DNA of 64,000 nucleotides from Beverwykella pulmonaria (lineage: Eukaryota; Ascomycota; Dothideomycetes; Pleosporales; Melanommataceae): contig BCHH01000001.1 of NCBI GenBank assembly GCA_001599595.1, positions 5,089,818-5,153,817 of the forward strand, written 5' to 3'. A model generated the notes under the pieces. It had not been told where the DNA came from, did not search any database, and worked only from the letters and a program-made list of their open reading frames with translations. How positions within the stretch are numbered: the first letter of the stretch is position 1; each line of letters starts with the position of its first letter. This document shows positions 46,401 through 59,593 of this stretch, one piece after another. Both the position numbers and the translations under genes were made by a program.

Positions 46401-48382
46401 ATTGCTCGTCTGCTCATTTCTCATAGAGGAAGCGGGAAGCTTACAGGAGAATAAAGCGGTATCACCAAGGTCGGAGTGGTGCGGCGAGGACTTTGACAGC
46501 TGCACGCAACTGATTGCTGCAGCTTAGACAGCAGCAAGGAGGCACCTGGAGGCGTCGAAGAGCATGCGCCCCAAAACTCCAGGAGTGTCAATCAGGTTAG
46601 ATGAAGAAGCTCTCGAGCCAACCACCTACGCGTGACGCAATCTTTGTGTAGCGATACGGTCGGAGTCCGGCAGTAGACAAGCTGACAAGGCACAGATGCC
46701 CTGGAAACCTGTGCTCGGGATTAAGATGCCAAGACATGGTCACCCGTCCGGCAGGCGTCTGTCGTCTGTCGATTGCACAGAGCGGGCAATGAATGCAGAC
46801 AGTGGGGCGTCTGCGCTGCACTGTGCCGGCGACAATGGGAGCATGGCGGGGCTTCATATTGGCAGTCAAGAGTGGATACTGGGTGCGCGCACCACGGGCA
46901 GGCAGAAAAGGCAGCCTCGACCCAGCATCAAGCTCGACAGGCAGAGCAGAGAGATATGCGGGTAGAGCAGGTGCCCCTTGGCGACGGCTGAGCGTGCGCT
47001 AGTTTAGCCGTCTAGATGCACGTCTGGGAAGGACGGTGCGATGGGGGTGCCTGTGCCGTCTGGGAGAGCCAAACGGGCCGACCATGCTGAGGTGGGCCGC
47101 GTGCTGGAGAGAGCGGTGTGCCGCGCGATCATGTTGTTTCTTGAGGCGCGGCTGAGGGTGACTTGAGGCAAGACATGGTTTTGTGAAGTGTTGGTGTGCG
47201 AAGTGTGAGCCAGAGTGGTGGAGGAGGGGTAGGTTCTGGACCAGGGTCAAATCGGGCAAATTAGCGGCCATTCACATGTCCCTCGAACCACTATCTTAAC
47301 CACCATTTTCGCTCCTCGCAGCGCCAGACTGCTATATCTGGCGCAATTACGCGCCCGCTGCAAGTGTTTCAAGCCATTTGCTGCCGCTTCAAGGCGTTTT
47401 TGCGAACTATAGGCGCCTTCGCTGACATGGCTCCGCACTACCCCAAAATTCGCCAAATGGAAGAGACGTGGTGGCTCGATCGGAGGGGCTTGCGAGATAT
47501 CCTACGGCACGCCGCAACGCCTCTTCAACGCGCTGTGTCCATTGTGCAGAAATTGGCCTGCGCGAAGGAGCCCCATCCCCGCCCTTAAGGGCGCAGAGCT
47601 GCTAACCCGCCGCAGACATCTAAGAGGGCCGCTCACAGGCCGCAGTCACGCTGCAGCGGGCAGCGAGTGCTAGAGCTCGAAGCAGCTCGGGGAGAGAGGT
47701 GAAGATGCCGGCGATGCGTGGTATCGAGGATTGCTCGATGCACTCGAGGGTGGATGGCATCCATCGAGCTGCCATCGCCGTCGCCATCTCCGTCACCGTC
47801 GTCACCGAGTGCCGCCATGACCTCCATGTTCGGCCACGGCCTGCCAGCTTCACCTCTCTGGGGACGACGCAGACCCAGCACGCCGTTCCTGGCAGGTCGA
47901 CACCTCGCTCCTGGGCCGGCCACCACGCGGCTCAAGCGCGACGCAGCCCGGGCCCCTGGCGCGCAGCGACGTTAAGCCCGTGTGGGCCGTCTGGGGGTTC
48001 GTGGTCCTAGGGTGAATTGCATGGGTGAATTGCTGGCGCTAACCTGCATGGCCCGCCTGCCACCTGTGCGGCCAGCATCCTTCGCAATCCGCGAACCGGG
48101 GGTATCGATAGAGTTGTCGCACTAGACAGCCTCCACGAGCCTGCGTGAGCAAGCAGCAGCACCACGAGAACGTTCTTGATAAATATTGTCGGAGGCGCCC
48201 CTCTGTCCCGTCTGCTCACCACACGCCGCTCCCACCACGCCGCCTGCTCCTCTCTCACCCGCCGTTCCGCGATATTATTATGCTCGGCTATTGTTGGCTG
48301 CTACCATAAACGCAGTACCACTACACTCCAGCACACAGCCAACTACCGCCTCCCGCCCCGTCTGCTCCTCCTACTCGTCCTG
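43410..48382. other. Long intergenic tract
   Basis: About 5 kb without a supported gene. 43.9-46.6 kb is mixed-composition DNA with short frames that look like worn fragments. 46.7-48.2 kb is GC-richer and contains low-complexity (GCC/GTC/ACC) stretches that open long but domain-free frames on both strands. It includes the promoter of the DNA-binding-type gene at its right end. Confidence 0.5.
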
Positions 48383-49788
48383 ATGCCTGCCGTACTTGAG
48401 GGTGCTGTGCCCCCACCCCATCTGCACCTGACCACAAAGGCATCGTGGCAGCACTCTTACAACCCTCTCAAGTTCAACGCTGCTCCCACTTCTTCTCCCG
48501 CTCCAATGTCTCCCGAATCGCTGCACTCGTACATACCCCACCATCACGACAGCCCGCTCCCTTCCCAAGATCTCGGTGGCTTGTCTACTTCAGGGTGGTT
48601 TGCCGCCTCCATTCCAGCCACGGATTCTCGAAACGAGGTATGTCAGCCGTGAGATCCTGCCTCAGATCCAACTAACAGCAGCCCTCAGACTGGCTACACA
48701 CCCTATACTTACGAGCAGCCCTATATAACCCCACATACATCATCCATCACCTATTCGCCACCCACCCAGTTCCCAAAGCCTATTGAAACGGTGGTGTCCG
48801 CCGCCAAGGTAGATGGTTCAGTGGCTGCGTATTCGCCAGTATCGGAGTACTCGAGAGTGTCTGAACACGAGTATAAGCATCAGCTCGACGATTCATACGC
48901 AAACGCACCAAGAACGACCATGGAGCCTTCTGCACATCTGCAAGTAGAGTCTAACCCTCCCTCGCGGCCTCGCAGCAGTCCGAGTACTTTTACGCCCAAT
49001 CACCCATCGAGTGGCCCCATTGAGTACCCGTGGACGATGAACCCTCTGGGTATCTCCACACCCGCGATGCACGAGCAGTACTACTCGAGCGGAACGTATC
49101 CTTCGGTACGAGCTCGCAGTCCCCGTTTAAGTGAACCTGCCATGGACCTGGCCACTGACTTAGCCGCACCACAGCCCCGACGAATGTACGCACCCATAGC
49201 TCCTCACCCCATTGGGCCACACAGAGTCAGCATGTCAAAGCGATCACGAGACGATGACGAGACTTCGGAGCAATCCAAGAGGCGGAAGCGATCTGATTCT
49301 AACACCACCATGTCTGTGGAGCTCGGTGAAGAGGACAAGTTACTCATCCAACTGAAAGACGAAGAGAGCATGCCGTGGAAAGACATTGCAGCCCGATTCC
49401 AGTCCGATCTAGGGAAAACCTACCAGATTCCTGCTTTGCAAATGCGCCTGAAGAGGTTAAGAGAAAGGATGAGGGTCTGGACCGAGACGGACGTTAGAGC
49501 ACTACGAATGGCGCACGAGTACTGGGTTCAGAGCAAGTTCGACATCATCAGCCAGAAGGTTAGCATCGCTCACCGAAACGATGACTGATTCGTAGCTAAC
49601 CGAAGCAGATGCTCGAATACGGCGCTGCAGAGAAGTGGACAGCTCGTCAGTGTGCCCGCAAATGGGCTGAAATAGACCCTGGGCCAACCCCTTACACCAC
49701 TTACGATCACTCGACACCGTCATACGCTCCCTACACCATGAGCCCCGTCGAAGCGCCACCCTTTATGCCTTATCTACACATTCCATGA
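48383..49788 (+). CDS. Nuclear SANT/Myb-like DNA-binding-type protein
   Basis: Three exons (48383-48637, 48689-49558, 49609-49788), all in phase 0, encode 434 residues. The first 260 or so residues are disordered (Ser/Pro/Tyr/His-rich). A basic cluster (SKRSRDDDE ... SKRRKRSD, about 268-288) is a likely nuclear localisation signal. Residues of about 297-410 form the conserved core: EEDKLLIQLKDEESMPWKDI, ARFQSDLGKTYQIPALQM, then AHEYWVQSKFDIISQK joined across the intron to MLEYGAAEKWTARQCARKW. The paired trihelical pattern with spaced Trp resembles two SANT/Myb-like units. The core is one I associate with a family broadly conserved in filamentous ascomycetes. Probably a transcription regulator; targets unknown. 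Confidence 0.8.
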
Positions 49789-52700
49789 ACAACTTCCATT
49801 TCTGTTTGCTTGATCGATAGACCGATTTCTTTTCATCACCACGCAGAGAGGGGATCTCCGCGTCGGCCCAGGCGTACTGGCGCAAAAGTGGGCATGCTGA
49901 GCCTGAAGCAGCCTACTCATGTTTTACCATACCCCGGATATCGTATGTCACTTTATTCGCTGCTGAGCTTTCACTTCTTTTTCTTGTACATAGACTTGGG
50001 CCCTTCACCAGGGTTAACCGGTGTCGGCCGCCTCACTAATGGCTTTTGGGCGGTCCGGATAAGTTCGAGCACTCCCTCGACGCATCGCGAGGGTAATACC
50101 TGCGTGCGGTTTGAAGGAAGAGGGGAAAGCCACCGACATGTTCTTCCGGTATCGGAAGATGCTGCAATATCATACCAACTACTCACATCTTTTTCTCCTC
50201 GCGTTCATGGCCCTTGGTTCAAACCCTCCTATCCTATCCTTTTTTTTCTCCTATGCGGTGTGTGTGCCGCCTGAGTTGCACTACGCCCTTTTACCGCGTT
50301 GAGGGGCTAGGCCCAGCGGCAATCCATATTATCCAGCTCTCTCGCCGCTGTTGGACCTTTCTTGAATGGGCAGCGGGTGCTCCTCTTCCAGTGTAGTAGA
50401 AGAGTCTGCAACCGCTTCGGCATCCATCCGCGCGCCTCGCACGGTAAAACAGAAACCGCAAAACTTGTTTCAGAGAACGAGACGGCATGCAAATTTTCAC
50501 GTGGCCGCGTGCATGCCTTTCCTTCCAATGCCAGCCCGCTATATGTCTTGGGCCGGACCTCAAGGTCTCGAAACACGCGGCCTTGATTCAGACAACATGC
50601 CGCCTGTGAAACAATTACCGCTTCTCCCTCCCACTGTTATGCAAGGAATACTAAAATTGCAGCTCTGCATCAACCCGGCAGGGTGAGATATCTGCCGGCT
50701 GTCATATTATGCCGTCGCGCTACCAGAAGAGACGTAGTTTCAAGGTCATCGGTGAGAAGGGTATGCTAGCCGCCCGTTAGATATGTAGACAAATGTAGAA
50801 GCCAGTGCCACGTTCTGATAAATGATATCCGAGAAAATGTTAAGTCCCGAGCACTATTCCGTGACTCGTGCTCCTCGTTCAAGCCACAAACGGTCATACA
50901 CATGCTCGATCTGGTTCGCGTGTATGACAAATATTTCATTGTCTCAAACTGCGTGTATCATTGGCTAAGGTTGCCTTTGAGGCTTCTTTACGGGCTTACC
51001 AGTCGGGCGTCATCTTCGAAGGAGCGCGCCACGTGGATCAAGGCTGCTGACGGCGTTCTTACTTCTTACATAGGTTTGTTCCTTCGAAAAGCTTCTTAGG
51101 CCAGAAGATACCCCCCCAAAAAAGGCCCAGAAGGATCTTGTGCAGGCCCACTCGAAAACCTGGAAACGGCAGGATGTCTTGGAAAAATTGAGGTACGTAC
51201 CACACACACTCGTGCGTCTACGGCGTTCACGATTCCGCCCTACAATCCTGGAGACAGCCTTTGCATCACCATGCCTATTCATTAACCAGACCGTTCCTCT
51301 TACCTGAGGTTAAGAGTAAGGCGCCTAAGTTTTGGCTATGAAGCTGCCAGCACACACGCTCAACCGCCCGTTGAGCCCTTCCCGCTCTCCATCCTCCTTG
51401 TCACTGGCCAAGTTCCACCTCTCCCTCCTCAACCCATATTCTCTCAACCGCCCCCATCTCAGCCTACAGCATCGGCGGCCCAATCCGGGCCACTAGCCTG
51501 CAGCTTACCCTAAATTATTGGTTGGGGCGGCACGGCTTCTGTCATTGCAGCGTTGGTGCTCGCACCTTTCTCTTCCTATTCGTCGATATAATATTTCGAG
51601 ACACCACTGGCAGGTTTGACGTGCAGAACGCAGAAACGGTTGTGTGGACTAGCAGAGCTTCAAATGGGCGCTTTCCCTATGCTCGCTCTACTCCGCGATT
51701 CGGATCAGCATTGATCATTGTGAGAAGGTTTTTAGATGTGCTGTGCCACCAGATGTCGCACGTCGCCGTGCCACACTCCCGCCTCGAAATCTACGATGGG
51801 GAGACGGTGGATCCACGTCAATGCTAGCCAGCCGTTTGACATCCGCCAATTTCCGCTGTTCATCTTCCTCCCTCACTGAGCCGCACCGCAAGGCCATCAA
51901 TCTATCCATATGTCCCGCTGCGCGTTCATGTCCATCCTGCATACCTTAGAATCCGAAACCACCAGCCTCGCCACTGAGATGCAGAGATTCGTCCCGCCCA
52001 CGTCGTACCCTGCTTCCTCCTTTCTTCTACGGTTGCTGCTTGCGTTCACGAAGGAATAGCAATGGGATTTACCCAGCCAAATCCCGACCCAGGATTTGTC
52101 CCACATGGTGGCGTTCCGGCGGCGCTTTCCGATGGCATCACAACCACTCAAGGCGTGATATCAACATGAGAGCAGCACGGGATCTGTCCCTCCGCATAAT
52201 GGCTGTTCAAGTCGGTCCGGATGCGGAAGGGACAGTTGGCTCTTATTCTCCGGGAGAGTGGACGATCCTCGTAGAGGGTCTAAGAGCATGTGGACTGTGC
52301 TTGTATTGGATACGAGCGTTGAGAATGCAGGATCTGATATGATTTGTATTTTGTGGATTGGAGAAAGGCGACCTGCAGGATGAATGAGTGAATGGCGCAG
52401 CCATTTTCCAAGGCCGGTCGTGAGAATGCCTTGCGGTGGGTTTTCTGGTTGGACAATGTCAATTACCGCCCGTTCGGTTCGGGGAAGAAACATTGATGTA
52501 CAGACCTGAAGTTTGGGTTCTGTAGCTGGTAGGGTATGCACGAGTGGCAATCTCATGGTAGCCTTGCTTTGATGATCCCCGTGGTTGGTCACATACATGC
52601 AATATGTGTTGACGGTTTAGTATCGTTGGTTCATCACGGTTGAAAGGTGGGCCAATCCTTCGATATCAAGCTCAGCGCTTGGAAGTCGGACGGGCGAACT

Positions 52701-54318
52701 CGGGCTTCGGGAAGGCTTGCATCGGAATCAGGGCGCATGTTCTGATCTAATCAGTGCTGCCTCTTTAGGGGACTAAATGGAGACATTGCTGGACGTGAAC
52801 CCCATGCCTGCGCCGTCTGTACTATGGAGATATCTTTCCGAGCTCGCCGCCAGACGCGACTTTTCTCACCTCACCTCTAGCCCGAAATAGCCCACTCACC
52901 TACAAGGAGTATTGATGTGTCGTTAAATCTTACCCCATTTGCATAGAGCCTATAATATTTTACTGCTTAAAACGCATGAACTGTTCTTGCGCCTTAGACA
53001 CGCCGTCGTGGCGCAGCTGTCAGCCTCACGGCCTTGCATTAGAAAAGCCCTACACTCGTTCATCTTAGCTCAACGCCTCTCGCTCTCACCCCATTGATCA
53101 CCCGTTCTGAAACAAGCTTCGATACGATCGTTGCACATAACAGATCTGACCACATGCCAAGGTGGAAATGATGCTCGTAAATCATGAAGGTGTGTGAATG
53201 GGTGGACGACGTTTCGCGAGCAGGAACGTCGACGTCAATCGGGCACGGTCGGCGGTGCGCAAGCTACCTCCGAGCCCCCATACGCGTTCTGCGTTTCCTT
53301 CTAGGAGCGCTGCAGAACTCGGGGACTTCGCTGCAGGGGCCGGACCTGAGCGACGCGGATAGATAGGCGACGGAGCCTCGTGCGGGCATCACTCTCTCCG
53401 TATTTATGGAATGGGGTTGCTGCATATCTATCTATCTGCCACCTGCTATCCACTTGCAGTCGGGATTCAAGGAGCTGCGTCGCCAAGCGTAGTTTCTGAA
53501 GGATTTTAGGTACCGTGTCCAGGGTGGGCTAGTTGATAGCTACAGGTGCTATGTAAGCATCGCATCGGCGAAGCTGGGGAACCCTGGATGGCTAGTTTGC
53601 TGGATTCTGTGCCTTGCAGGTTTCTTTAATATGTTGAGATGAAGTGGCGTGCTTCTGGAAAGACTTTGGAAGGATTGGAAAAGGAAAATGAGCTGGTTTG
53701 TCGAGGCCATGCGAGCCATGTCCGTGACTGAGCTGCAGGGGTTCTGAGGCGGATTGAATGAGACATTTTCCTAAACGGGAGACCCTGAAGCTCATGGGGC
53801 CTGGAAAGTGGCTGACGATATCGACTATGGTTCCAGTCATAGTGAAATAGACCCCCTTGGAGTGAGTGTGCGATCATTTCAGCTGTTTCTTAAGGGCCTT
53901 AACTGATTACTGCTTCCAGAGCCTTACGCGAGTTCCAAACAGGCTGCGTGTTTCTAAAAGACTCAGAGAATACCATAGCTATGCTTCGAAAGATTCGCAC
54001 TGTGTTTTTGAATACGCCGTGGATTTGAAATTGTGAATGCAATAATGAAGTTGTGAGGGACGTTGGGTATTAGCTTGACAAACTAGAACGTCCTTGAACA
54101 AAGCGCGCCTTTCCCAAGCCGGGTAGCGTGACTTTTTATCGATAAAGCGTGACGACATGCGCTCGGATTTAAGAGTAAATACGACTGATCGGGCCTCAAG
54201 ACTAATCACGGATGATTCATCTTGACCTCAATCTCCCCGTCTTCTTTCAGAGCCTTACTTAACGTACAAAAGGTACTATAGAGGTGGTCAAAGTCACAAC
54301 ATACACCTACTGCCGTCG
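49789..54318. other. Long intergenic tract
   Basis: About 4.5 kb without a supported gene. Frames of 60-154 codons are scattered on both strands with no domain, signal peptide or convincing splice structure. Near 50216 a GGTTCAAACCC B-box-like string occurs without the rest of a tRNA. Confidence 0.5.
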
Positions 54319-55368
54319 ATGCAAACCGCCTTCTCCAGACTCTCTCGCCTTCACAAACAAATTGCGCCTACCTTCATCTCGCACCGCCTACTCCACCTCT
54401 CATCTCCCGCAATGACAGCCCTCACAATCGACTCCAAATACCGCATGCCCTCAGGCTACGAGATTCCCGTCCTAGGGTTCGGGGTATACCAGACACCCGC
54501 CGACGAAGCCTCGGACGTAGTCCAGCACGCCATCAAATCAGGGTACCGGCACGTAGACTCCGCTGTTGCCTACCGCAACGAAGCCGCATCCGCCGACGGC
54601 ATCAAGAAGTCTGGAATCTCACGGGAGGATGTTTTCTTCACGACCAAGGTCCCGCCGAAAGAGATGAACTACAGCAATGCCAAGCAGCACATCGAGAACT
54701 CGCTGCAACTCACTGGTTTCGACTATATAGATCTGTATCTGCTGCATGCGCCTTACGGTGGAAAAGAGAACCGGATTGGCGCATGGAAAGCGCTTGTCGA
54801 GGGCGTACAGGCGGGGAAGATCAGGTCCATTGGCGTGTCGAATTATGGAGTGCATCATCTTGATGAATTGGAAGCATATATCAAGAGTACGGACGACAAA
54901 GAGGGGGAAGGCAAGGGTGGTGTGCTAAGTGTGAATCAAATTGAGCTGCATCCATGGCTTGCGAGAAAGGACATTGCGGAGTGGTGTGAAAAGAGGGGCG
55001 TCATTCTCGAGGCTTATTCGCCGCTTGTGAGAAATACAAAAGCCGAAGATCCATTGCTGGTTCCATTAGCGAAGAAGTATGGGAAGACAGCTGCTCAGGT
55101 CATCCTGAGGTGGAGCTTGCAAAAGGTACGTGTTTGCCCCCCAAGAACTCTAAACTTCCTCCTACTCCACAACATTGTCTAGGCCTTCAATTAAGATATA
55201 TTGACTCGCATAAAGGGCTTCGTACCACTACCCAAATCAGTCACAAAGTCCCGAATCGAGGAGAACGCCCAGATATATGACTTTGAGCTGTCGGAGGAAG
55301 AGATGAAGAAATTGGATACCGGGGTATATGAACCTTGTGCCTGGGACCCTACGATTAGCCGTGATTAA
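54319..55368 (+). CDS. Aldo/keto reductase
   Basis: Two exons (54319-55125, 55216-55368) with a 90-nt phase-0 intron encode 319 residues. AKR signatures are complete: VLGFGVYQTP, the catalytic tetrad Asp80, Tyr85, Lys110 and His143 (GYRHVDSAVAYRNE, FFTTK, LLHAP), SIGVSNYG, QIELHPWL, and the cofactor segment LPKSVTKSRIEENAQIYDF before the end. It reduces aldehydes or ketones with NADPH; the natural substrate cannot be read from sequence. Residues 1-31 are rich in Arg, Ser, Leu and His and lack acids, as in mitochondrial presequences. A second in-frame ATG (Met32 at 54412) starts exactly where the conserved domain begins, so two forms are possible. Isolated gene, no cluster. Confidence 0.9.
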
Positions 55369-56816
55369 AAGTACATAGGAATGTCAACCTCTATTTCGGA
55401 AATGCTTTTACTACAGGGGATAGAGAAACAAGCATATTGCTTCGAAGCCTTCTGCTTGATGACAAAGGGACAGATTAAATGTGAAAGCAAAAACGACATT
55501 CAAATGCTTGGGGAAGTTGGACCAGGTCCACAAAATGGGCTCTGTGTACTCGGTTTCCTTGCGCTATGTAAAATTGCAGAATGGTCCCCCACACTCTTAA
55601 GGTCTAATTCTATTCTATGACAGCCGTGGACGGAGGCGGGAGACGGGGTGGCCCAAGCGATCCACACTGGCGAAAAAGACTTATAAATGTGTTTTCTTAA
55701 ATTTGATGAAGATATTTTGAGTGTATCTAACACGGCGTCCATATTTCTGCCAATTGAAGTCAAACTTTGCTCAGCCGTCTAAAACAACGTCGTTCGATGA
55801 ATAGCCTGTGATTGGAGAGACTGGCAGTACATGTAACGAAGATCTGTACCGATACACCTGGACCCACTACATCTGAAGCTTTTGAAAGAAGCAAACTGGA
55901 TCCATTTTAGGAGGTTGCGTGAAATGCAGCACCCAACCATGCGTATAACTGCTCTTCCTTTCGGACTATATGAACTATTTTCCACTGTTTTCCTCAAATA
56001 GTAGCACAAATTATCAAGGGGATAGATTTCTTAATTGATATTGAATGGGGATAGGGATAGCATACTTTCCCTTCACACAGTAAATGCGAGACCCGCGAGG
56101 CTGAGAGATTGGCGGACATATCATCAGACCACGATCAGGTTCGATCTTGTCACACTTCCCATCCTCGATAGATTTCCCGGCTCCTCTCCTGTGTCTAGAA
56201 GCTAGACCGTTGAATGTCGATTGCGACCTGGCGTAGGTGAGTGAAGAGTTCATCAACACGCGGCTCAATTCAACGGATGCCCGAATAGGGAGGCGCAATG
56301 GTGAGCGTTTCTCGGACTTGTACTTTTATGAAGGATGATTCATACAGTAGAAATCACTCAGTAGCAAGTAACAGGTTGCGGCATGCATTACTGCGGGTTT
56401 TCATTGATACCCTATTTTGCAGTATCTAGTTCTAAAAATGAATTCAATAAATCATGATAACAAACAAGCAACAGTTTTAAAGGCGTCTATATCAATTTAA
56501 GCCTTCAGCTATTTCAATCTTGCGGTATGTAGTTTATGAGTCAACTTGCTCAGGGGTGCTCAGATTCTCCCTTTCTCCCTCTCTCCCCAAGACTTGAGGT
56601 TCGTGATTCTATCTGCAATGAAATGTCTAGGCGAGCCCTAGCCTTGAAATTATGGTTAGAATCACAATGAGTTTTGCTATCCTCTTTGACAGACAGCATC
56701 AGGACTAGTATACCTATTAGAGAAGATGCATGTGTTGCACGGAGCAAGTGCGCTCTGCGCGTGTTACTGAGCTTACTAGCGAAACGGACATAGTTGTAGC
56801 GCTAACTAGGTAATCT
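55369..56816. other. AT-rich intergenic DNA
   Basis: No gene seen. Short frames without domains. It ends at the target-site duplication of the hAT-type element. Confidence 0.5.
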
Positions 56817-56824
56817 CAGTCTTG
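56817..56824. repeat. Left target-site duplication CAGTCTTG
   Basis: Identical to 57430-57437. Confidence 0.9.
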
Positions 56825-57429
56825 CAGCGTGGTAATCAGTACGTAGTACGGTCGTAAGTTACGGCACCGTAGCTGCTTTGTAAGCCGTACGTACGTACAG
56901 GCAGTTGAGTACGTATGGTTGTGGGGCGTACCGTAAGTGATTTTCAATTCTACGCGTATATGGTACCGTAAATAAGATTGTAGTTTTCGCGTTTAGGCGC
57001 CTACACAGGCGATTGTTTGGTGTTGTAAAAGCTTGTTTTGGAGTAGTCCTATAGCGGTTAACTATGCAAACCTCCTCTTCCTCCACAAGTAGCGCGCTGC
57101 CCTACCACTCAGCGGGTTCGAAACGACCTGTAAAATTGCCTTAGTAGAGCTACAATCAAAGCAATACAACTACAGAAAAACTGGCTACAAAACAAGGCTG
57201 TGGAGAGTCATCTTATCAAAATTCGCGCCTGCATTTCGCGCCAAGACAATAACACCCGTATACGGCGTATACGGTGGTCTCCGTACGTACGTATAGAGAG
57301 GTGCAAATTTGGATCCGTAAGCTCATCTAATCTTACAGCTGCCGTACGTACGTACAGAGGTGCTAATTTGGACCGTACAGATTCTTCAAATACTACGGAT
57401 ATACGGTGTACGTACGGATTACCACGCTG
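56825..57429. mobile_element. hAT-type MITE, 605 bp, with perfect 8-bp target duplication
   Basis: Flanked by identical CAGTCTTG at 56817-56824 and 57430-57437. The ends are inverted repeats: CAGCGTGGTAATCAGTACGTA at the left, and the same with one mismatch at the right. An 8-bp duplication plus ends starting CAG are diagnostic of the hAT superfamily. No transposase is encoded. Inside, CGTACGTA-type motifs recur near both ends (about 56835, 56888, 56910, 57281, 57343, 57408), including a directly repeated unit ending in GAGGTGCAAATTTGGA / GAGGTGCTAATTTGGA. Subterminal motifs of this sort are where hAT transposases bind. Perfect duplications and near-perfect ends suggest a recent insertion. 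Confidence 0.9.
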
Positions 57430-57437
57430 CAGTCTTG
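57430..57437. repeat. Right target-site duplication CAGTCTTG
   Basis: Identical to 56817-56824. Confidence 0.9.
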
Positions 57438-59583
57438 TCCACACCTTTACTATGGTTTTATGAAACTTAAACCTTTATTTTCGTTTATGAGGCCGTTCAG
57501 CTACACTACCCCACTGATTCACGTACTATTGGTTGATCATACATGCAGCTGCATCATTTCTAGATCTAAAATCGGCATCGATGGGGTAAAGGAAGAGATG
57601 TTGGCCTTGTCTGAATGTTGTGGTTGATGAGCCGGCACGGCTTTCACAGGCTCGTGACATTTGCAATGGAATATGAAGAAGGCGGGCGTGAGTGGCACAA
57701 CCAATAAGCGAGGTGAACGGGTTCTCTTACTAGCATCAGGAACTAAGCTGGTGGTACTCTATGAATACTTTGAGTATACACCACCAATGAATGCATACCG
57801 GGAGCATTCACTATGGAAGTGAAGGTCAAAGTTTGCTAATATTAAACGCTATCGAAGAACATCGATGGTAGGACAGGTTTTGAAGCTAGGTGCTGTTTGG
57901 TGTATTGTAAAGGCTAATGAGTTGCCGTAGGTCAAATAGAGGGTGTCCAAAAAAGAAAAAAGTACTGCACTTGGTTTAGAACTAAAGAAGGACTACTGAG
58001 AGTAGTATATCTCACCTAGTCACTGATATGATGTGCTTTAATGTGCCACTATGGCGCGTGTGCGCAGTGAATGCCGTCTCATTCCCACTTATGCAAAGAC
58101 TTTAACGGCCTACAGGATGCAACGCAACAGGGGCAGCGAGAGCGGGATTGGGTACTTTTGATAACACGCGAATGTCAGCGAGACTAATACACACAGGGTG
58201 TAGCAAAAGTTTGCTGCTTGGTGAAGAGGTTTTTGTACAGCTGCATAGCACCACTCCATAGCGGCAGAAGTCCTCAATCCCTAACAACGCATGAATAGTC
58301 AAGGACTTACCAATATTATTTAGCAAAAATTGCCCTCGAAGTCACACTTTCGAAGTGTGAAGTATGAAAATTATCGGGAAATACTGCGGCTGCCTTGCTG
58401 GTCCGATGATCATACCGTTACATTACTGCTTTGATGCTTCTTGTGAGTGAAGTCCTGAGAGTTCTTCCAACGAAAGTGTGAGGAGTACCGCATCTGCTCT
58501 TCACCACGTGACGACTTGACTTCTTTCATATTAATCCTTAGGCGCAAAGCGTGATTCTAAGAGCATGCATTTCTTACCGGTTAAACGAGTTTCTGTTGCA
58601 CGTTGCACACCAGAAAATTACAAGACGCGGTGCTGTCCTTCAAGCTTTCTTTAACCGTCACTTACATTCCTCCTACTTCTATTGTTCAAAATCATCTAAC
58701 GCATATAAGAGTGGTCTCCGAATTTGAACGGAGATTCAAGCCGTAAACCTACAATGATCCGTCAGCTCCACTCTCTTCTTTTCTCTTCTGATACGACCCA
58801 GTTCGGAAAGGCCTCCACACACCACACACCTCTACACCCTTCACTGCGGCCATTGTAACGAGTGACTATCACAACTTCTCGGCTTGTGGAATGTCGCGAA
58901 TGAATGGCCCTTCGATCGAGATCATAACCACCCCCGTAACGGGTGGCCACCATATTACTTTTGATTGGCTTTGGCGGATGTATGAACACCAGGAGTCTGA
59001 TTCCCTTACGCTCGTTGAATGTGCTATCAGTCAATGTAATCGCAGACATCCGGCCACTACAAGGGGAAAGTTACGCAAAACAGCCACTTTCGATATGCAA
59101 GCCAATCTGTGCGAAGAGATTCCCATCCATTATTTCACAATCGCGAGTGTCCGCAAATCAACAGTGGCATATTGTGGTGCAGTCGAGCCGAGGTTCGGTT
59201 CTATACCCCAGATATGATCATTGAACGGAGGTTACACATTCGTCAGCCCGTCACTCCTGCAAGCCTTCTAGTTCGACACCTCCACTTCCGATTCTCCGCC
59301 ATGTCTAATCTTCGGTCACAGTAATCACTACTATCTTAGTCCGGGGGGGGGGCTCCCTTCCCCTATCTGTTCTGAAATAATAGGAATCTTGTAAATAAAA
59401 CACTCGGTGTGGTCTGTTATATTCCCCTAACTATACGCAGCACAGTTTTTACTAGAACAGAATACAACAATTTCGATTTGTGCATGGATAACCACCTATC
59501 GAATCTATATCCAGTATTACAATGAACGCATACCACATACCACATATATTTTATTGATTCTGGCAGACTATTAGCAAAAGAGT
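57438..59583. other. Intergenic, no gene seen
   Basis: Mixed composition. A small hairpin (TCACACTT, TCG, AAGTGTGA) lies near 58340-58360 and a G10 run near 59343-59352. Frames of up to 108 codons lack domains. Confidence 0.5.
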
Positions 59584-59593
59584 GTCACGTATA

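Noticed and set aside
47633..47975. Overlapping long frames on both strands with Gly-Asp or Ser-Pro runs
   Set aside because: They arise from a trinucleotide-rich low-complexity stretch; no domain or splice structure.
57090..57130. tRNA-like string (GGGTTCGAAACG with a D-arm-like block beside it)
   Set aside because: The B-box-like part reads on the plus strand and the D-arm-like part on the minus strand, and no cloverleaf closes; it lies inside the hAT-type MITE.
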